This document shows positions 36,083 to 45,148 of a stretch of 64,000 bases of DNA, piece after piece; position 1 is the stretch's first letter; every line of letters starts with the position of its first letter. The notes under the pieces are model-generated. The model did no database searches. It was not told the origin of the DNA and saw nothing but the letters and a program-made list of their open reading frames with translations. This stretch comes from Pseudomonas sp. R5(2019). GTDB lineage: Bacteria > Pseudomonadota > Gammaproteobacteria > Pseudomonadales > Pseudomonadaceae. The stretch spans positions 122,776 to 186,775 of the forward strand of contig NZ_JAAAMT010000005.1 of the NCBI RefSeq assembly GCF_009905435.1, written 5' to 3'. Both the position numbers and the translations under genes were made by a program.

Positions 36083-36846
36083 TGACTGCCCTCAATCGAC
36101 TGCTCGAAGGCCGCCGCGTGCTGGTCACCGGTGGCGCTCGTGGCCTGGGCTTCGCCTTTGCCGAAGCCATCGCCAAGGCCGGTGCCCGCGTGGTGATCGC
36201 CGATATTCTCGCCGAGCGCGTGCAGCAATCGGCTGCCGAACTGGTGGCTCAGGAGCTGGACGTGGTCGGCGTCACCGTCGACCTCGCCGACCCAGCCTCC
36301 ATCGAAGCCTGCGTCGCCCACACCGTGGCCAGCCTCGGCGGCCTTGACGGGCTGGTAAACAACGCTTCGGTGACCAACTCCGGCGGCAAGACCTGCGAAG
36401 AACTGACTATCGACACCTGGGATCAGGTCATGCAGGTCAATGTGCGCGGCACCTGGCTGATGACCAAGGCCTGCCTGCCGGCCCTGCGCGCCAGCGGCAA
36501 GGGCGCGATCATCAACCTGGCCTCGGACACCCCGCTGTGGGGCGCGCCGAACCTGCTGGCCTACGTTGCCAGCAAGGGCGCGATCATCGCCATGACCCGC
36601 AGCCTGGCCCGTGAGCTGGGCGACGACAACATCACCGTCAATGCCATCGCCCCGGGCCTGGTGCTGGTGGAAGCCACCGCCTATGTGCCCGAGGCGCGCC
36701 ACCGCCTCTACACCGAACAACGGGCGATCCAACGTCCACAACTTCCCGCCGATGTCAGCGGTGCCGTGCTGTTCGGCCTGTCTGACCTGTCGCGCTTCAT
36801 CACTGGACAAACCCTGCCGGTCAACGGCGGGTTCGTCATGCCTTGA
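36079..36846 (+). CDS. SDR-family oxidoreductase 1
   Basis: The 255-residue short-chain dehydrogenase has the NAD(P) motif TGGARGLG (about residues 14-21), NNASV in place of NNAG, catalytic Ser in INLASD and YVASK (Tyr-x3-Lys), all intact. The Asp after the second strand (VVIADI) suggests NAD preference. The likely role is oxidation of an alcohol or dihydrodiol intermediate. It overlaps the permease gene and precedes the cupin by 13 nt. Confidence 0.9.
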   Translation: MMTALNRLLEGRRVLVTGGARGLGFAFAEAIAKAGARVVIADILAERVQQSAAELVAQELDVVGVTVDLADPASIEACVAHTVASLGGLDGLVNNASVTNSGGKTCEELTIDTWDQVMQVNVRGTWLMTKACLPALRASGKGAIINLASDTPLWGAPNLLAYVASKGAIIAMTRSLARELGDDNITVNAIAPGLVLVEATAYVPEARHRLYTEQRAIQRPQLPADVSGAVLFGLSDLSRFITGQTLPVNGGFVMP

Positions 36847-36859
36847 TCAGGAGAACATC

Positions 36860-37396
36860 ATGACTGACCTATCCCAACAAACCGCCCCGAAAACCTGGGA
36901 GCAACCTGCAGGCACCGACCTGGCCGGCTGGATGCAAACCCGCATCGCCCGCTACGAGACCCGCAAGTACGACTGGAACGCGCTGAAGTTCCAGGCCGAC
37001 TACGACCCCAAATTCCGCCGTGCGCAAATGCGCTACATCGGCACCGGCGGCACTGGCGTGAGCAGCGACATGAACACCATCCCGTCGGAGAACTTCACCT
37101 TCTCCACCATGGTGATCCCGGCCGGGCACGAAGGCCCGCCCCACCTGCACACCGACGTCGAAGAAGTGTTCTTCGTACTGCGCGGCAAGCTGAAGGTGAT
37201 CATCGAGAAAGACGGCGAGCGCTTTGAAACCATCCTCACCGACCGTGACGTGATTTCCGTACCGCCAGGCGTGTACCGCGAAGAGATCAACATCGGCGAT
37301 GAAGACGCGCTGATGTGCGTGATGCTCGGCGCGAAAAAGCCGGTCACCCCGACCTACCCGCCAGAGCACCCTCTGGCTTCGATCAAGCGCGGATAA
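36860..37396 (+). CDS. Cupin-domain protein
   Basis: The 178-residue protein starts at MTDLSQQTAPKTWEQ, with AGGAGAA upstream; a much longer open frame through the SDR gene is a shadow. A single cupin barrel (about residues 70-155) carries PPHLHTDVEEVFFVLRGKLKV (His-x-His and Glu metal ligands) and a later VPPGVYREEINIGDE second motif in which the usual His is not obvious. It could be a small-molecule isomerase or dioxygenase or a sensor; no catalytic claim is safe. Confidence 0.85.
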   Translation: MTDLSQQTAPKTWEQPAGTDLAGWMQTRIARYETRKYDWNALKFQADYDPKFRRAQMRYIGTGGTGVSSDMNTIPSENFTFSTMVIPAGHEGPPHLHTDVEEVFFVLRGKLKVIIEKDGERFETILTDRDVISVPPGVYREEINIGDEDALMCVMLGAKKPVTPTYPPEHPLASIKRG

Positions 37397-37400
37397 GCCC

Positions 37401-38273
37401 ATGTTACACGCCATCCAAGACCTGACCGCCGCCAACCAGTCACTGCTCGACAGCCGCTTTGCCGAGCGGTTGCTGACGCTCGACGACGGCGTTCAAGCCG
37501 TGCGCGAAGTCGGCAACGGGCCAGCCATTGTACTGCTGCATGGCATCGGTTCCGGTGCTGCATCCTGGTTGCAGGTGGCGCTACAACTGAGCGAGCGCGC
37601 CCGGGTCATTGCCTGGGATGCCCCGGGCTACGGCGCTTCAACACCACTGACGCAATCAGCACCGGTGGCTGGCGACTACGCCGAACGCCTGCTCATGACG
37701 CTGGACGCGCTGGGCATCGAGCGTTGTGTGTTGGTCGGCCATTCGCTCGGCGCCCTGACCGCAGCGGCATTCGCCAGCGGCCTGGGCCGTGAACGGGTCA
37801 GCCGGCTGGTGCTGCTCAGCCCCGCCCGTGGCTATGGCGACCCGGCCCGGGAAATCCAGCGCCAGCAAGTGCGCAGCAAACGCCTGCAGGCGCTGGAGCA
37901 ATTGGGCATCGAGCAGATGGCCGAACAGCGCAGCGCCCACATGCTCTCGCCCAAGGCCAGCAACACCGCCTTGGCCTGGGTGCGCTGGAACATGGCCCGA
38001 CTCAACGTCGAAGGCTATCGCCAGGCCATCGAGCTGCTGTGCGGCGATGACTTGCTGCGTTACGCACCGCTGCCTGTGCCCTGCGAAGTGCACTGCGGCG
38101 AAGCCGACAGCATCACCGTGCCGACGGCCTGCCTGAGCTTGGCCAAGGCACTGGATGCGCCGTTCAGCCTGATTCCCGATGCCGGGCACGCCAGCCCCAT
38201 CGAACAACCTCATGTGGTGACGGGCCGTCTGGCCTATGCCCTCAAGCAATCTTTGACAGGTAGTGCGCTATGA
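37401..38273 (+). CDS. Alpha/beta-hydrolase
   Basis: The 290-residue protein has the oxyanion-hole segment LLHGIGSGAASW, nucleophile elbow GHSLGA (Ser) and a C-terminal DAGHASPIEQP His, with an acid in CGEADSI; the triad appears complete. It resembles meta-cleavage-product hydrolases such as those for 2-hydroxy-6-oxo-dienoates, which would agree with an extradiol dioxygenase encoded downstream, but other esterase roles are possible. It begins 4 nt after the cupin stop and overlaps the IclR gene by 4 nt. Confidence 0.9.
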   Translation: MLHAIQDLTAANQSLLDSRFAERLLTLDDGVQAVREVGNGPAIVLLHGIGSGAASWLQVALQLSERARVIAWDAPGYGASTPLTQSAPVAGDYAERLLMTLDALGIERCVLVGHSLGALTAAAFASGLGRERVSRLVLLSPARGYGDPAREIQRQQVRSKRLQALEQLGIEQMAEQRSAHMLSPKASNTALAWVRWNMARLNVEGYRQAIELLCGDDLLRYAPLPVPCEVHCGEADSITVPTACLSLAKALDAPFSLIPDAGHASPIEQPHVVTGRLAYALKQSLTGSAL

Positions 38274-39097
38274 GCGATTCGGATCTGATGAAAGACCCGC
38301 AAGACAAATACATCGTGCCTGGCCTGGAGCGCGGCCTGTTGCTGCTCTGCGAGTTCAGCCGGCAAAACCGCACCCTGACCGCGCCGGAACTGGCGCGTCG
38401 CCTCGAACTGCCACGCTCGACCATTTTCCGCCTGCTGACCACGCTCGAAATCATGGGCTTCGTCACCCGCAGCGGCAACGAATACCGCCTGGGCATGTCG
38501 GTTCTGCGCCTGGGCTTTGAATATCTCGCCTCTCTTGAGCTGACCGAGCTGGGCCAACCCCTGCTCGCTCGCCTGTGTGACCGCCTCAACTACCCGAGCA
38601 ACCTGGTAGTGCGCGATGGTCGCTCGATCGTTTATGTCGCCAAGGTGTCGCCGCCGTCGGTGTTCTCCAGCGCCGTCAGCGTCGGCACGCGCCTGCCCGC
38701 CCACGCCACCGTGCTGGGCCGCATCCTGCTCGAAGACCTGAGCCTGACCGAGCTGCGCGAGCTGTACCCCGAAGAGCACCTGGAACGGCACTCGAACTGC
38801 ACGCCAAACACCGTGCTGGAACTGTTCAACCTGGTTCAGACCGACCGCCAACGCGGCTTTGTCAGCGGCGAAGGCTTCTTCGAATCGAGCATCTCCACGG
38901 TCGCCGCGCCGGTGCGCGACCAGAGCGGCCGCATCGTTGCCGCACTGGGGGTGACCATTCCCACCGTGCAAATCGGCCACGTCAATTTCGACGAAACCGT
39001 GAACCAGGTGCGCCGCAGCGCCGATGAGCTGTCGCGCCTGCTCAACTACACACCGAACCTTTCGCACGGCCGCGTCACCGCGCTGATGAGGGACTGA
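38270..39097 (+). CDS. IclR-family transcriptional regulator
   Basis: The 275-residue protein has an N-terminal winged helix (about residues 18-80: LLLLCEFSRQNRTLTAPELARRLELPRSTIFRLLTTLE) and a GAF-like IclR effector domain with LPAHATVLGRILLEDLS. Regulators of this family usually control the operon for catabolism of the aromatic compound they bind. Unusually, it sits in the middle of the operon rather than divergently at its end. Its operator may be the palindrome at 33248-33263, though that site could instead serve a sigma-54 activator. Confidence 0.93.
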   Translation: MSDSDLMKDPQDKYIVPGLERGLLLLCEFSRQNRTLTAPELARRLELPRSTIFRLLTTLEIMGFVTRSGNEYRLGMSVLRLGFEYLASLELTELGQPLLARLCDRLNYPSNLVVRDGRSIVYVAKVSPPSVFSSAVSVGTRLPAHATVLGRILLEDLSLTELRELYPEEHLERHSNCTPNTVLELFNLVQTDRQRGFVSGEGFFESSISTVAAPVRDQSGRIVAALGVTIPTVQIGHVNFDETVNQVRRSADELSRLLNYTPNLSHGRVTALMRD

Positions 39098-39098
39098 G

Positions 39099-39896
39099 AT
39101 GAGCCTTTATCAACTGCAAGGCAGCACCGCCATTGTCACCGGCGGCTCGTCCGGCATCGGCCTTGCCTGTGTCGAACTGTTGCTGGAAGCGGGTGCCAAC
39201 GTGGCCTTCTGTGGCCGTAACCCGGAGCGCCTGCGCAGCGCCGAGGCGCAGTTGCGCGAGCGCTTTCCCGAAGGCCGTTTGCTGGCGCAGGTGTGCGATG
39301 TGCTGAATGCGAATTCGGTCAAAGCCTTCGCCACTGCCAGCGAGAACGCCTTCGGCCCGGCCCAGGTGCTGATCAACAACGCCGGCCAAGGCCGCGTGTC
39401 GACCTTTGCCGACACGACCGATGAAGCCTGGAGCGAAGAGCTGAACCTGAAGTTCTTCTCGGTCATCTACCCGGTGCGCGCTTTCATGGCCCAGCTCAAA
39501 AGTCAGCGCAACGCCGCCATCGTCTGCGTCAATTCGCTGCTGGCCAGCCAGCCGGAGCCGCACATGGTCGCCACCTCAGCCGCCCGCGCGGGGCTGAAGA
39601 ATCTGGTGCGTTCCATGGCCACCGAGTTCGCCACCGACGGCATCCGCGTCAACGGCATCCTTATCGGTCTGGTCGAGTCCGGCCAATGGCGCCGCCGCTT
39701 CGAAGCCCGCGAAGAGCGCGAACTGGACTGGTCGCAATGGACCGCGCAATTGGCTCAACGCAAACACATTCCCTTGGGCCGCCTGGGCCTGCCCGTCGAG
39801 GCAGCCCGCGCGATCCTGTTTTTGGCATCACCCCTGTCGGCCTACACCACAGGTAGCCATATCGACGTTTCTGGAGGCCTGTCCCGCCATGCGTAA
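39099..39896 (+). CDS. SDR-family protein 2 with altered catalytic Tyr/Lys
   Basis: The 265-residue protein has a clear Rossmann SDR fold: TGGSSGIG (about residues 14-21), NNAGQG and the C-terminal glycine-rich LDVSGG-like segment. In place of the Tyr-x3-Lys pair it reads Thr159-SAA-Arg163 (VATSAARAG), so the usual proton relay is missing. It may therefore be a non-dehydrogenase SDR, a lyase-like or binding member, or an enzyme using a different mechanism. It begins 1 nt after the IclR stop and overlaps the next gene by 8 nt. Confidence 0.88.
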   Translation: MSLYQLQGSTAIVTGGSSGIGLACVELLLEAGANVAFCGRNPERLRSAEAQLRERFPEGRLLAQVCDVLNANSVKAFATASENAFGPAQVLINNAGQGRVSTFADTTDEAWSEELNLKFFSVIYPVRAFMAQLKSQRNAAIVCVNSLLASQPEPHMVATSAARAGLKNLVRSMATEFATDGIRVNGILIGLVESGQWRRRFEAREERELDWSQWTAQLAQRKHIPLGRLGLPVEAARAILFLASPLSAYTTGSHIDVSGGLSRHA

Positions 39897-41571
39897 TGAA
39901 AACACTGTCACCGTAGGCGCGGTCATCACCGCCTTCCTCGAACAATGCGACGTGAAAGCCGCGTTCGGCGTGATCTCGATCCACAACATGCCGATCCTCG
40001 ATGCCTTCGCCGTGCGTGGCAATATCCGTTTCGTCATGGCCCGCGGTGAAGCCGGCGCCACCAACATGGCCGATGCCTATGCGCGCACCACCGGCGGCCT
40101 GGGCGTGTGCCTGACCTCCACCGGTACCGCCGCCGGTAACGCCGCCGGTGCCATGGTTGAAGCCCAGACTGCCGGCACGCCGCTGCTGCACATCACTGGG
40201 CAGATCGAAACACCGTACCTGGATCAGGACTTCGCCTATATCCACGAAGCCCGTGACCAGTTGACCATGCTCAAGGCCGTGTCCAAGGCCGCCTTCCGCG
40301 TGCGCAGCGTCGAGACCGCGCTGAGCACGATGAAGCTGGCCGTGCAGACCGCCCTGACCGCGCCGACCGGCCCCGTCAGCGTCGAAATCCCGATCGACAT
40401 TCAGTCGACCTTTATCCCGATGCCGACCGACCTGTCGCCGCTGCCGATCCCGGTCGCTGTGCCTGCTCCCGAAGCGCTGGATCTGGTCGCCGAACGCCTG
40501 GCCAGCGCCAAGCGCCCGATGCTCTGGCTCGGCGGCGGCGCCCGCCATGCCGGCAAGCAGGTCAAGCGCCTGCTGGACATGGGCGTGGGTGTGATCACTT
40601 CGACCCAGGGCCGTGGCGTGGTCAACGAAGACGACGAGCGCTGCCTGGGCGCGTTCTCGCAGAACAAGCGGGTGGAAAACTTTCTGCAGACCTGCGACGC
40701 CCTGCTGGTGGCCGGCTCGCGCCTGCGCAGCAACGAAACGTTCAAGTACGCCCTGAAGCTGCCGCGCACCACCCTGCGCATCGACGCCAACCCGGCGATC
40801 GAAGGGCGCAGCTACTCGAGCGATTTGTTCATCTGCGGCGACTCGGCACTGGCGCTGGATGGTCTGGCTGATCGCCTGGAAGGACGCCTGCAAACCGACC
40901 CGAATTTCCTCAGCGAGTTGAAAGCAGTGCGCGCCGAATCCCATGCGCAACTGATCGCCGATCTGGGCCCGTATTCGGCCATGGTCGAACAGCTGCAAGC
41001 CTCGACCGGACGAAATTTCTCCTGGGTCCGCGACGTGACGCTGTCCAACAGCATCTGGGGCAACCGCCTGATCAACCTCTACCACCCAAACGCGGGCGTG
41101 CACGCTCTGGGCGGCGGTATTGGCCAGGGCTTGTCGATGGCCATCGGCGCGGCCGTGGCGGCGGCTGAGACCGCACCAGAGCGCAAGGTGTTCGCCCTGG
41201 CTGGGGACGGCGGCTTCATTCTCAACCTCGGTGAGCTGGCGACCCTGGTTCAGGAGAAGGCCAACGTGGTGATCATGCTGATGAACGACCAGCGTTACGG
41301 CGTGATTCGCAATATTCAGGACGCCATTTATGGCGCCCGCCACGCCTACGTCCAATTGCATACCCCGGACTACACCAAGCTTGCCGAGTCCATGGGCCTG
41401 CGTCATGCGCTGGTCTCTGACTTGAAGGATTTCGGCCGCGTGGTCGAAGGCGCGCTGAGCGAGCCGGGCCCGTTCCTGCTGGAGGTCGACATGCTCGCGG
41501 TGGGCAACTTCGCCACCCAGTTTGCCGGCCCGCCCAACATGGAAACCAAGGCCCAGAAGGCCACTGCCTGA
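39889..41571 (+). CDS. Thiamine-diphosphate-dependent enzyme, acetolactate-synthase/decarboxylase-like
   Basis: The 560-residue enzyme has the three domains of the TPP family: an N-terminal PYR domain with the cofactor-activating Glu in MARGEAGATNMADAYART (about residue 50), a central domain (about 190-330) and a PP domain with GDG (AGDGGFILNLGELATL) and the following NDQRYG (about 430-470). It could be a decarboxylase or carboligase acting on a 2-oxo acid; an adjacent aldehyde dehydrogenase supports an aldehyde product. True acetolactate synthase is less likely because no regulatory subunit gene is adjacent. Confidence 0.9.
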   Translation: MRNENTVTVGAVITAFLEQCDVKAAFGVISIHNMPILDAFAVRGNIRFVMARGEAGATNMADAYARTTGGLGVCLTSTGTAAGNAAGAMVEAQTAGTPLLHITGQIETPYLDQDFAYIHEARDQLTMLKAVSKAAFRVRSVETALSTMKLAVQTALTAPTGPVSVEIPIDIQSTFIPMPTDLSPLPIPVAVPAPEALDLVAERLASAKRPMLWLGGGARHAGKQVKRLLDMGVGVITSTQGRGVVNEDDERCLGAFSQNKRVENFLQTCDALLVAGSRLRSNETFKYALKLPRTTLRIDANPAIEGRSYSSDLFICGDSALALDGLADRLEGRLQTDPNFLSELKAVRAESHAQLIADLGPYSAMVEQLQASTGRNFSWVRDVTLSNSIWGNRLINLYHPNAGVHALGGGIGQGLSMAIGAAVAAAETAPERKVFALAGDGGFILNLGELATLVQEKANVVIMLMNDQRYGVIRNIQDAIYGARHAYVQLHTPDYTKLAESMGLRHALVSDLKDFGRVVEGALSEPGPFLLEVDMLAVGNFATQFAGPPNMETKAQKATA

Positions 41572-41581
41572 GGATCGCCGC

Positions 41582-42385
41582 ATGTTGCATATCACCATGA
41601 TCGGCTGCGGCGCCATCGGCGTCGGTGTGCTGGAACTGCTGGAGAAGGACCCGCAACTGAGCGTTGATTACGTCATCGCGTCAGAGGGTTCGGCTGAGCT
41701 GGTTCGCCAGCGCCTGGCCAGCTTCAAGCGGCCACCACAGGTGCTGACCGCCCTGCCCGCCGACGCTCACCCGGATCTTCTGGTCGAGTGTGCCGGCCAC
41801 CGGGCCATCGAGGAACATGTGCTGCCCGCCCTTGAGCGCGGCATCGCCTGCCTGATCGTCTCGGTGGGTGCGCTGTCGGAAGTCGGCCTGGTCGAGCGCC
41901 TGGAAGCGGCAGCCGAGCGTGGCCAGACCCGCATTGAACTGCTGCCGGGCGCCATCGGCGGTATCGATGCGCTGTCGGCCGCCAAGGTCGGTGGCCTGGA
42001 CGCGGTCAGCTACACCGGCCGCAAGCCGGCGCGGGCCTGGAAGAACACGCCCGGCGAGCAGGTCTGCGACTTGGACAGCATCACCCAGGCCACGGTGATT
42101 TTTCAGGGCAGCGCTCGCGAAGCCGCACGCCTGTACCCGAAAAATGCCAACGTCGCCGCCACCCTGTCGCTGGCAGGACTTGGCCTGGACCGCACACAGG
42201 TCACGCTGATCGCCGACCCGAACAGTGACGAGAACGTCCACCAGTTCGAGGCCCGTGGCGCCTTTGGCGGATTTGAACTGAGCCTGCGCGGCAAGCCGCT
42301 GCAAGCCAACCCAAAAACCTCTGCGCTGACCGTTTACAGCGTGGTCCGCGCCCTGGGCAACCATGCCCATGCGATTTCCATCTAG
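41582..42385 (+). CDS. nadX: L-aspartate dehydrogenase family enzyme (NadX-like)
   Basis: The 267-residue protein starts at MLHITMIGCGAIGVGVLEL, with GAGGATCG upstream, and has the N-terminal nucleotide-binding glycines (GCGAIG), PGAIGGIDALSAAKVGGLD and a late NVHQFEARGAFG in which the His is the presumed active-site residue. The length equals that of the characterised P. aeruginosa PA3505 enzyme as I recall it. The enzyme interconverts aspartate and oxaloacetate (iminoaspartate) with NAD(P). Its presence in a catabolic operon suggests an amino-acid or amine-bearing substrate, or a related activity. Confidence 0.88.
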   Translation: MLHITMIGCGAIGVGVLELLEKDPQLSVDYVIASEGSAELVRQRLASFKRPPQVLTALPADAHPDLLVECAGHRAIEEHVLPALERGIACLIVSVGALSEVGLVERLEAAAERGQTRIELLPGAIGGIDALSAAKVGGLDAVSYTGRKPARAWKNTPGEQVCDLDSITQATVIFQGSAREAARLYPKNANVAATLSLAGLGLDRTQVTLIADPNSDENVHQFEARGAFGGFELSLRGKPLQANPKTSALTVYSVVRALGNHAHAISI

Positions 42386-42395
42386 GGGAAGCCAA

Positions 42396-43877
42396 ATGAC
42401 TCTGGAACAGACTTTACCTCTTTGCATCGCCGGCACCTGGCGCCTGGGCCGTGGCGAACGTTACGCCACCCGCTACCCGGCCACCGGTGAGCCAGTGGCT
42501 TGGCTCAACGCGGCCAGCCTCGATGACGTTGAAGAGGCCGTGCAAGGCGCTCATCAAGCGTTTATCCACAGCGGCTGGGCGCAGCGCAAACCCCATGAGC
42601 GCGCCAGTGTGCTGTACCGCATTGCCGAGCTGATTCGCGAGCGCAGTGAAGAACTGGCGCAGTTGCAGAGACAGGACAACGGCAAGCCAATGGGTGAAAC
42701 CCGTGCCCTGGTGGCCAGTGCCGCCGGCACCTTCCAGTTTTTTGCCGCCGCCTGCGAAACCCTGGAAGAAACCATCACCCCGTCCCGCGGCGATTTCGTC
42801 ACCATGAGCGTGTACGAGCCCATGGGCGTGGTCGCGGCCATTACCCCGTGGAACTCGCCGATTGCCAGCGAAGCGCAGAAAGTCGCGCCCGCCCTGGCCG
42901 CCGGTAACGCGGTGGTGATCAAGCCGGCGGAGATCACCCCGCTGATGGCCCTGCAACTGGCCCGGATCTGTGAAGACGCCGGCCTGCCCAAGGGCTTGAT
43001 CAGCGTGCTGCCGGGCAAAGGCTCGGTGCTCGGCGATGCCCTGACCCAACACCCGCTGATCAAGCGTGTGTCGTTCACCGGCGGTACCCGTACCGGCAAG
43101 CACATCGCCCATATCGCTGCCGACAAGATGATGCCGGTGTCGCTGGAACTGGGCGGCAAGTCGCCGACCATCGTCCTTGACGACGCCGATCTGGACCACG
43201 CCGTGGCCGGCGTGCTTTACGGTATTTTCAGCTCCTCGGGCGAAGCCTGCATCGCCGGCTCCCGGCTGTTCGTGGCGCGCTCGCTGTACGAGCCGTTCAT
43301 GGAGCGGCTGGTGGCGGGCGCGGCGCAACTTCGCCTGGGCGACCCGGCCGATGAGGGTACGCAAATGGGTCCGCTGGTCAGCGCTGCGCACCGCGAATCG
43401 GTGGAGCGCTACGTAGCGCTGGGACTGGCCGAAGGTGGTCGTCTGCGGCTGGGCGGCAAGCGCCCGGTGGGCGGCATTTACGACCAAGGCTATTTCTTCC
43501 CGCCGACCATCCTCGAAGGCCTGACCAACCGCCAGCAAACCTGCCAGGAAGAAATCTTCGGGCCGGTGCTGGTGGCCATGCCATTCGATGACGAAGCCGA
43601 GCTGATCGAACAAGCCAACGACAGCCTCTACGCCCTCGCTGCAGGTATCTGGACCCGCGACTACAAACGCGCCTGGGCCCTGGGCCGCAAGATCCAGGCC
43701 GGCACGGTGTGGATCAACACCTACAAACAGTTCTCTATTTCGACCCCGTTCGGCGGCTGGCGCGACAGCGGCCTGGGCCGTGAAAAGGGCCGCCTGGGGA
43801 TCCTGCAGTACATGGAACAGAAGAGCCTCTACTGGGGCATGAATGAACAGCCACTGGCCTGGGCCAGCGGACACTGA
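42396..43877 (+). CDS. Aldehyde dehydrogenase
   Basis: The 493-residue ALDH starts at MTLEQTLPLCIAG, with AGGGGAAG upstream. It has the NAD-binding FTGGTRTGKHIA (about residues 229-240), the general-base region SLELGGKSPTIV and the catalytic Cys in SSGEACIAGSR (about residue 286), with EEIFGPVLV near the C-terminus. It probably oxidises the aldehyde made by the TPP enzyme. It sits between the aspartate-dehydrogenase-type gene (10 nt) and the VOC gene (11 nt). Confidence 0.94.
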   Translation: MTLEQTLPLCIAGTWRLGRGERYATRYPATGEPVAWLNAASLDDVEEAVQGAHQAFIHSGWAQRKPHERASVLYRIAELIRERSEELAQLQRQDNGKPMGETRALVASAAGTFQFFAAACETLEETITPSRGDFVTMSVYEPMGVVAAITPWNSPIASEAQKVAPALAAGNAVVIKPAEITPLMALQLARICEDAGLPKGLISVLPGKGSVLGDALTQHPLIKRVSFTGGTRTGKHIAHIAADKMMPVSLELGGKSPTIVLDDADLDHAVAGVLYGIFSSSGEACIAGSRLFVARSLYEPFMERLVAGAAQLRLGDPADEGTQMGPLVSAAHRESVERYVALGLAEGGRLRLGGKRPVGGIYDQGYFFPPTILEGLTNRQQTCQEEIFGPVLVAMPFDDEAELIEQANDSLYALAAGIWTRDYKRAWALGRKIQAGTVWINTYKQFSISTPFGGWRDSGLGREKGRLGILQYMEQKSLYWGMNEQPLAWASGH

Positions 43878-43888
43878 GAGGTAACGTC

Positions 43889-44866
43889 ATGAGCGTTTTA
43901 GGTATTGATGAAATCACCTATGGCGTCGAAGACCTCGACACCTGTGTGCGCTTCTTCAGCGACTGGGGCCTGAGCAAGGTCAGCGAGCAGCCTGACGAGG
44001 TGATTTTCGAAACCCTCAACGGCTGCCGCGTGGTCCTCGCCGACCTGAACAAACCCGGCCTGCCGCCGGCCATCGAGGCCGGTTCGACCGTGCGCGAAGT
44101 GGTCTGGGGTGTGGAGAGCGAGGCGGACCTGGCGCTGTACAGCCAGCGCATCGCCAACGACTTAGGGTTTGTCGAAGGCAACGGCCGCATCGGCTGCACC
44201 GACCCCAACGGCCTGGCGATTCGCTTGCAGGTCACCCGCAAGCGCGAGCTTCAGATCGAATGCAGCGGCCACAACACTTGGGAAACCAAGGGCCGGATCA
44301 ACAAGCCGGCACCGGTGTACGAGCGCGCTACGCCGATTGAAGTGGGCCACGTGGTGTTTTTCGTCAAGGACGTGAACGCCTGCGAAGCCTTTTACCACGA
44401 GCGTTTCGGCTTCCAGGCCTCGGACCGTTACCCGGATCGCGGCGCGTTTTTGCGCACCGCCGAAGAAGGCGGCCACCACGACCTGTTCATGCTGCAACTG
44501 CCCGCGCCACGCGCCGGCTTGAACCACGTCGCCTTCACCGTGCGCGATGTGCATGAAGTGTTCGGCGGCGGCATGCACGTCTCGCGTAGCGGCTGGGACA
44601 CGGAAATCGGCCCGGGCCGCCACCCGGTGTCGTCAGCGTTCTTCTGGTACTTCAAGAACCCGGCCGGTGCGCTGGTGGAGTACTACGCCGACGAAGACCA
44701 ACTGACCGGCGAATGGCAACCGCGCACCTTCGAGCCCGGCCCGACGGTGTTTGCCGAGTGGGCGATTGCCGGTGGGATCGACGGCAACACCCGACGCCAG
44801 CACAACGTTGAGGCGCCCAAGGGCAAGTTCCTCACCGACAAGCCCAAAGACGAACCCAAGCCTTGA
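43889..44866 (+). CDS. Two-domain VOC protein, extradiol-dioxygenase-like
   Basis: The 325-residue protein has two vicinal-oxygen-chelate domains (about residues 1-120 and 145-280), the architecture of catechol 2,3-dioxygenase-like enzymes. Candidate metal ligands in the C-terminal domain are His in EVGHVVFFVKD, His in GLNHVAFTVRD and Glu in ALVEYYADED. A ring-cleavage role is reasonable given the Rieske oxygenase and hydrolase in the same operon, but some VOC proteins of this layout are isomerases or lyases. Confidence 0.85.
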   Translation: MSVLGIDEITYGVEDLDTCVRFFSDWGLSKVSEQPDEVIFETLNGCRVVLADLNKPGLPPAIEAGSTVREVVWGVESEADLALYSQRIANDLGFVEGNGRIGCTDPNGLAIRLQVTRKRELQIECSGHNTWETKGRINKPAPVYERATPIEVGHVVFFVKDVNACEAFYHERFGFQASDRYPDRGAFLRTAEEGGHHDLFMLQLPAPRAGLNHVAFTVRDVHEVFGGGMHVSRSGWDTEIGPGRHPVSSAFFWYFKNPAGALVEYYADEDQLTGEWQPRTFEPGPTVFAEWAIAGGIDGNTRRQHNVEAPKGKFLTDKPKDEPKP

Positions 44867-44899
44867 GCGCATCCGTTTTCTGCATTGGAGATCAATGAC

Positions 44900-45127
44900 A
44901 TGAGCACCACCGAACGTTACCTGGAGCCGCATCAGGCTCGCAAACGGCCCAACACCCAGTTCGAAGAGTTGCTCGGCGACTCCATCGAGCGCGCCTTCGG
45001 CAACGGTGTCACGGAGCTGGGCGCCTTGCTCGCGCACCTGAACCATGCCGGTCCGCCCTGCCCGCTGACCACCGGAGAGTGGACCGAAGACGCTTATAAA
45101 ACCCTGATGGCTCGGCTGGGCGAATGA
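44900..45127 (+). CDS. Small conserved protein of the Rieske operon
   Basis: The 75-residue protein starts at MSTTERYLEPHQ; an upstream Met five codons earlier has no better ribosome site. It is hydrophilic and mainly helical, with LLGDSIERAFGNGVTELGALLAHLNHAG followed by GPPCPLTTGEWTEDAYKTLMARLGE. Such a small gene is often found before Rieske oxygenase genes, and automated pipelines sometimes call it a recombinase-like helix-turn-helix protein. I see no clear HTH motif and no known catalytic residue, so the function is open. Confidence 0.7.
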   Translation: MSTTERYLEPHQARKRPNTQFEELLGDSIERAFGNGVTELGALLAHLNHAGPPCPLTTGEWTEDAYKTLMARLGE

Positions 45128-45148
45128 CCCGTTGAAGGTAGATAAAAA

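Noticed and set aside
39661..41616. 651-codon open frame on the minus strand over the TPP enzyme gene
   Set aside because: Shadow of the TPP enzyme gene, which has intact cofactor motifs.
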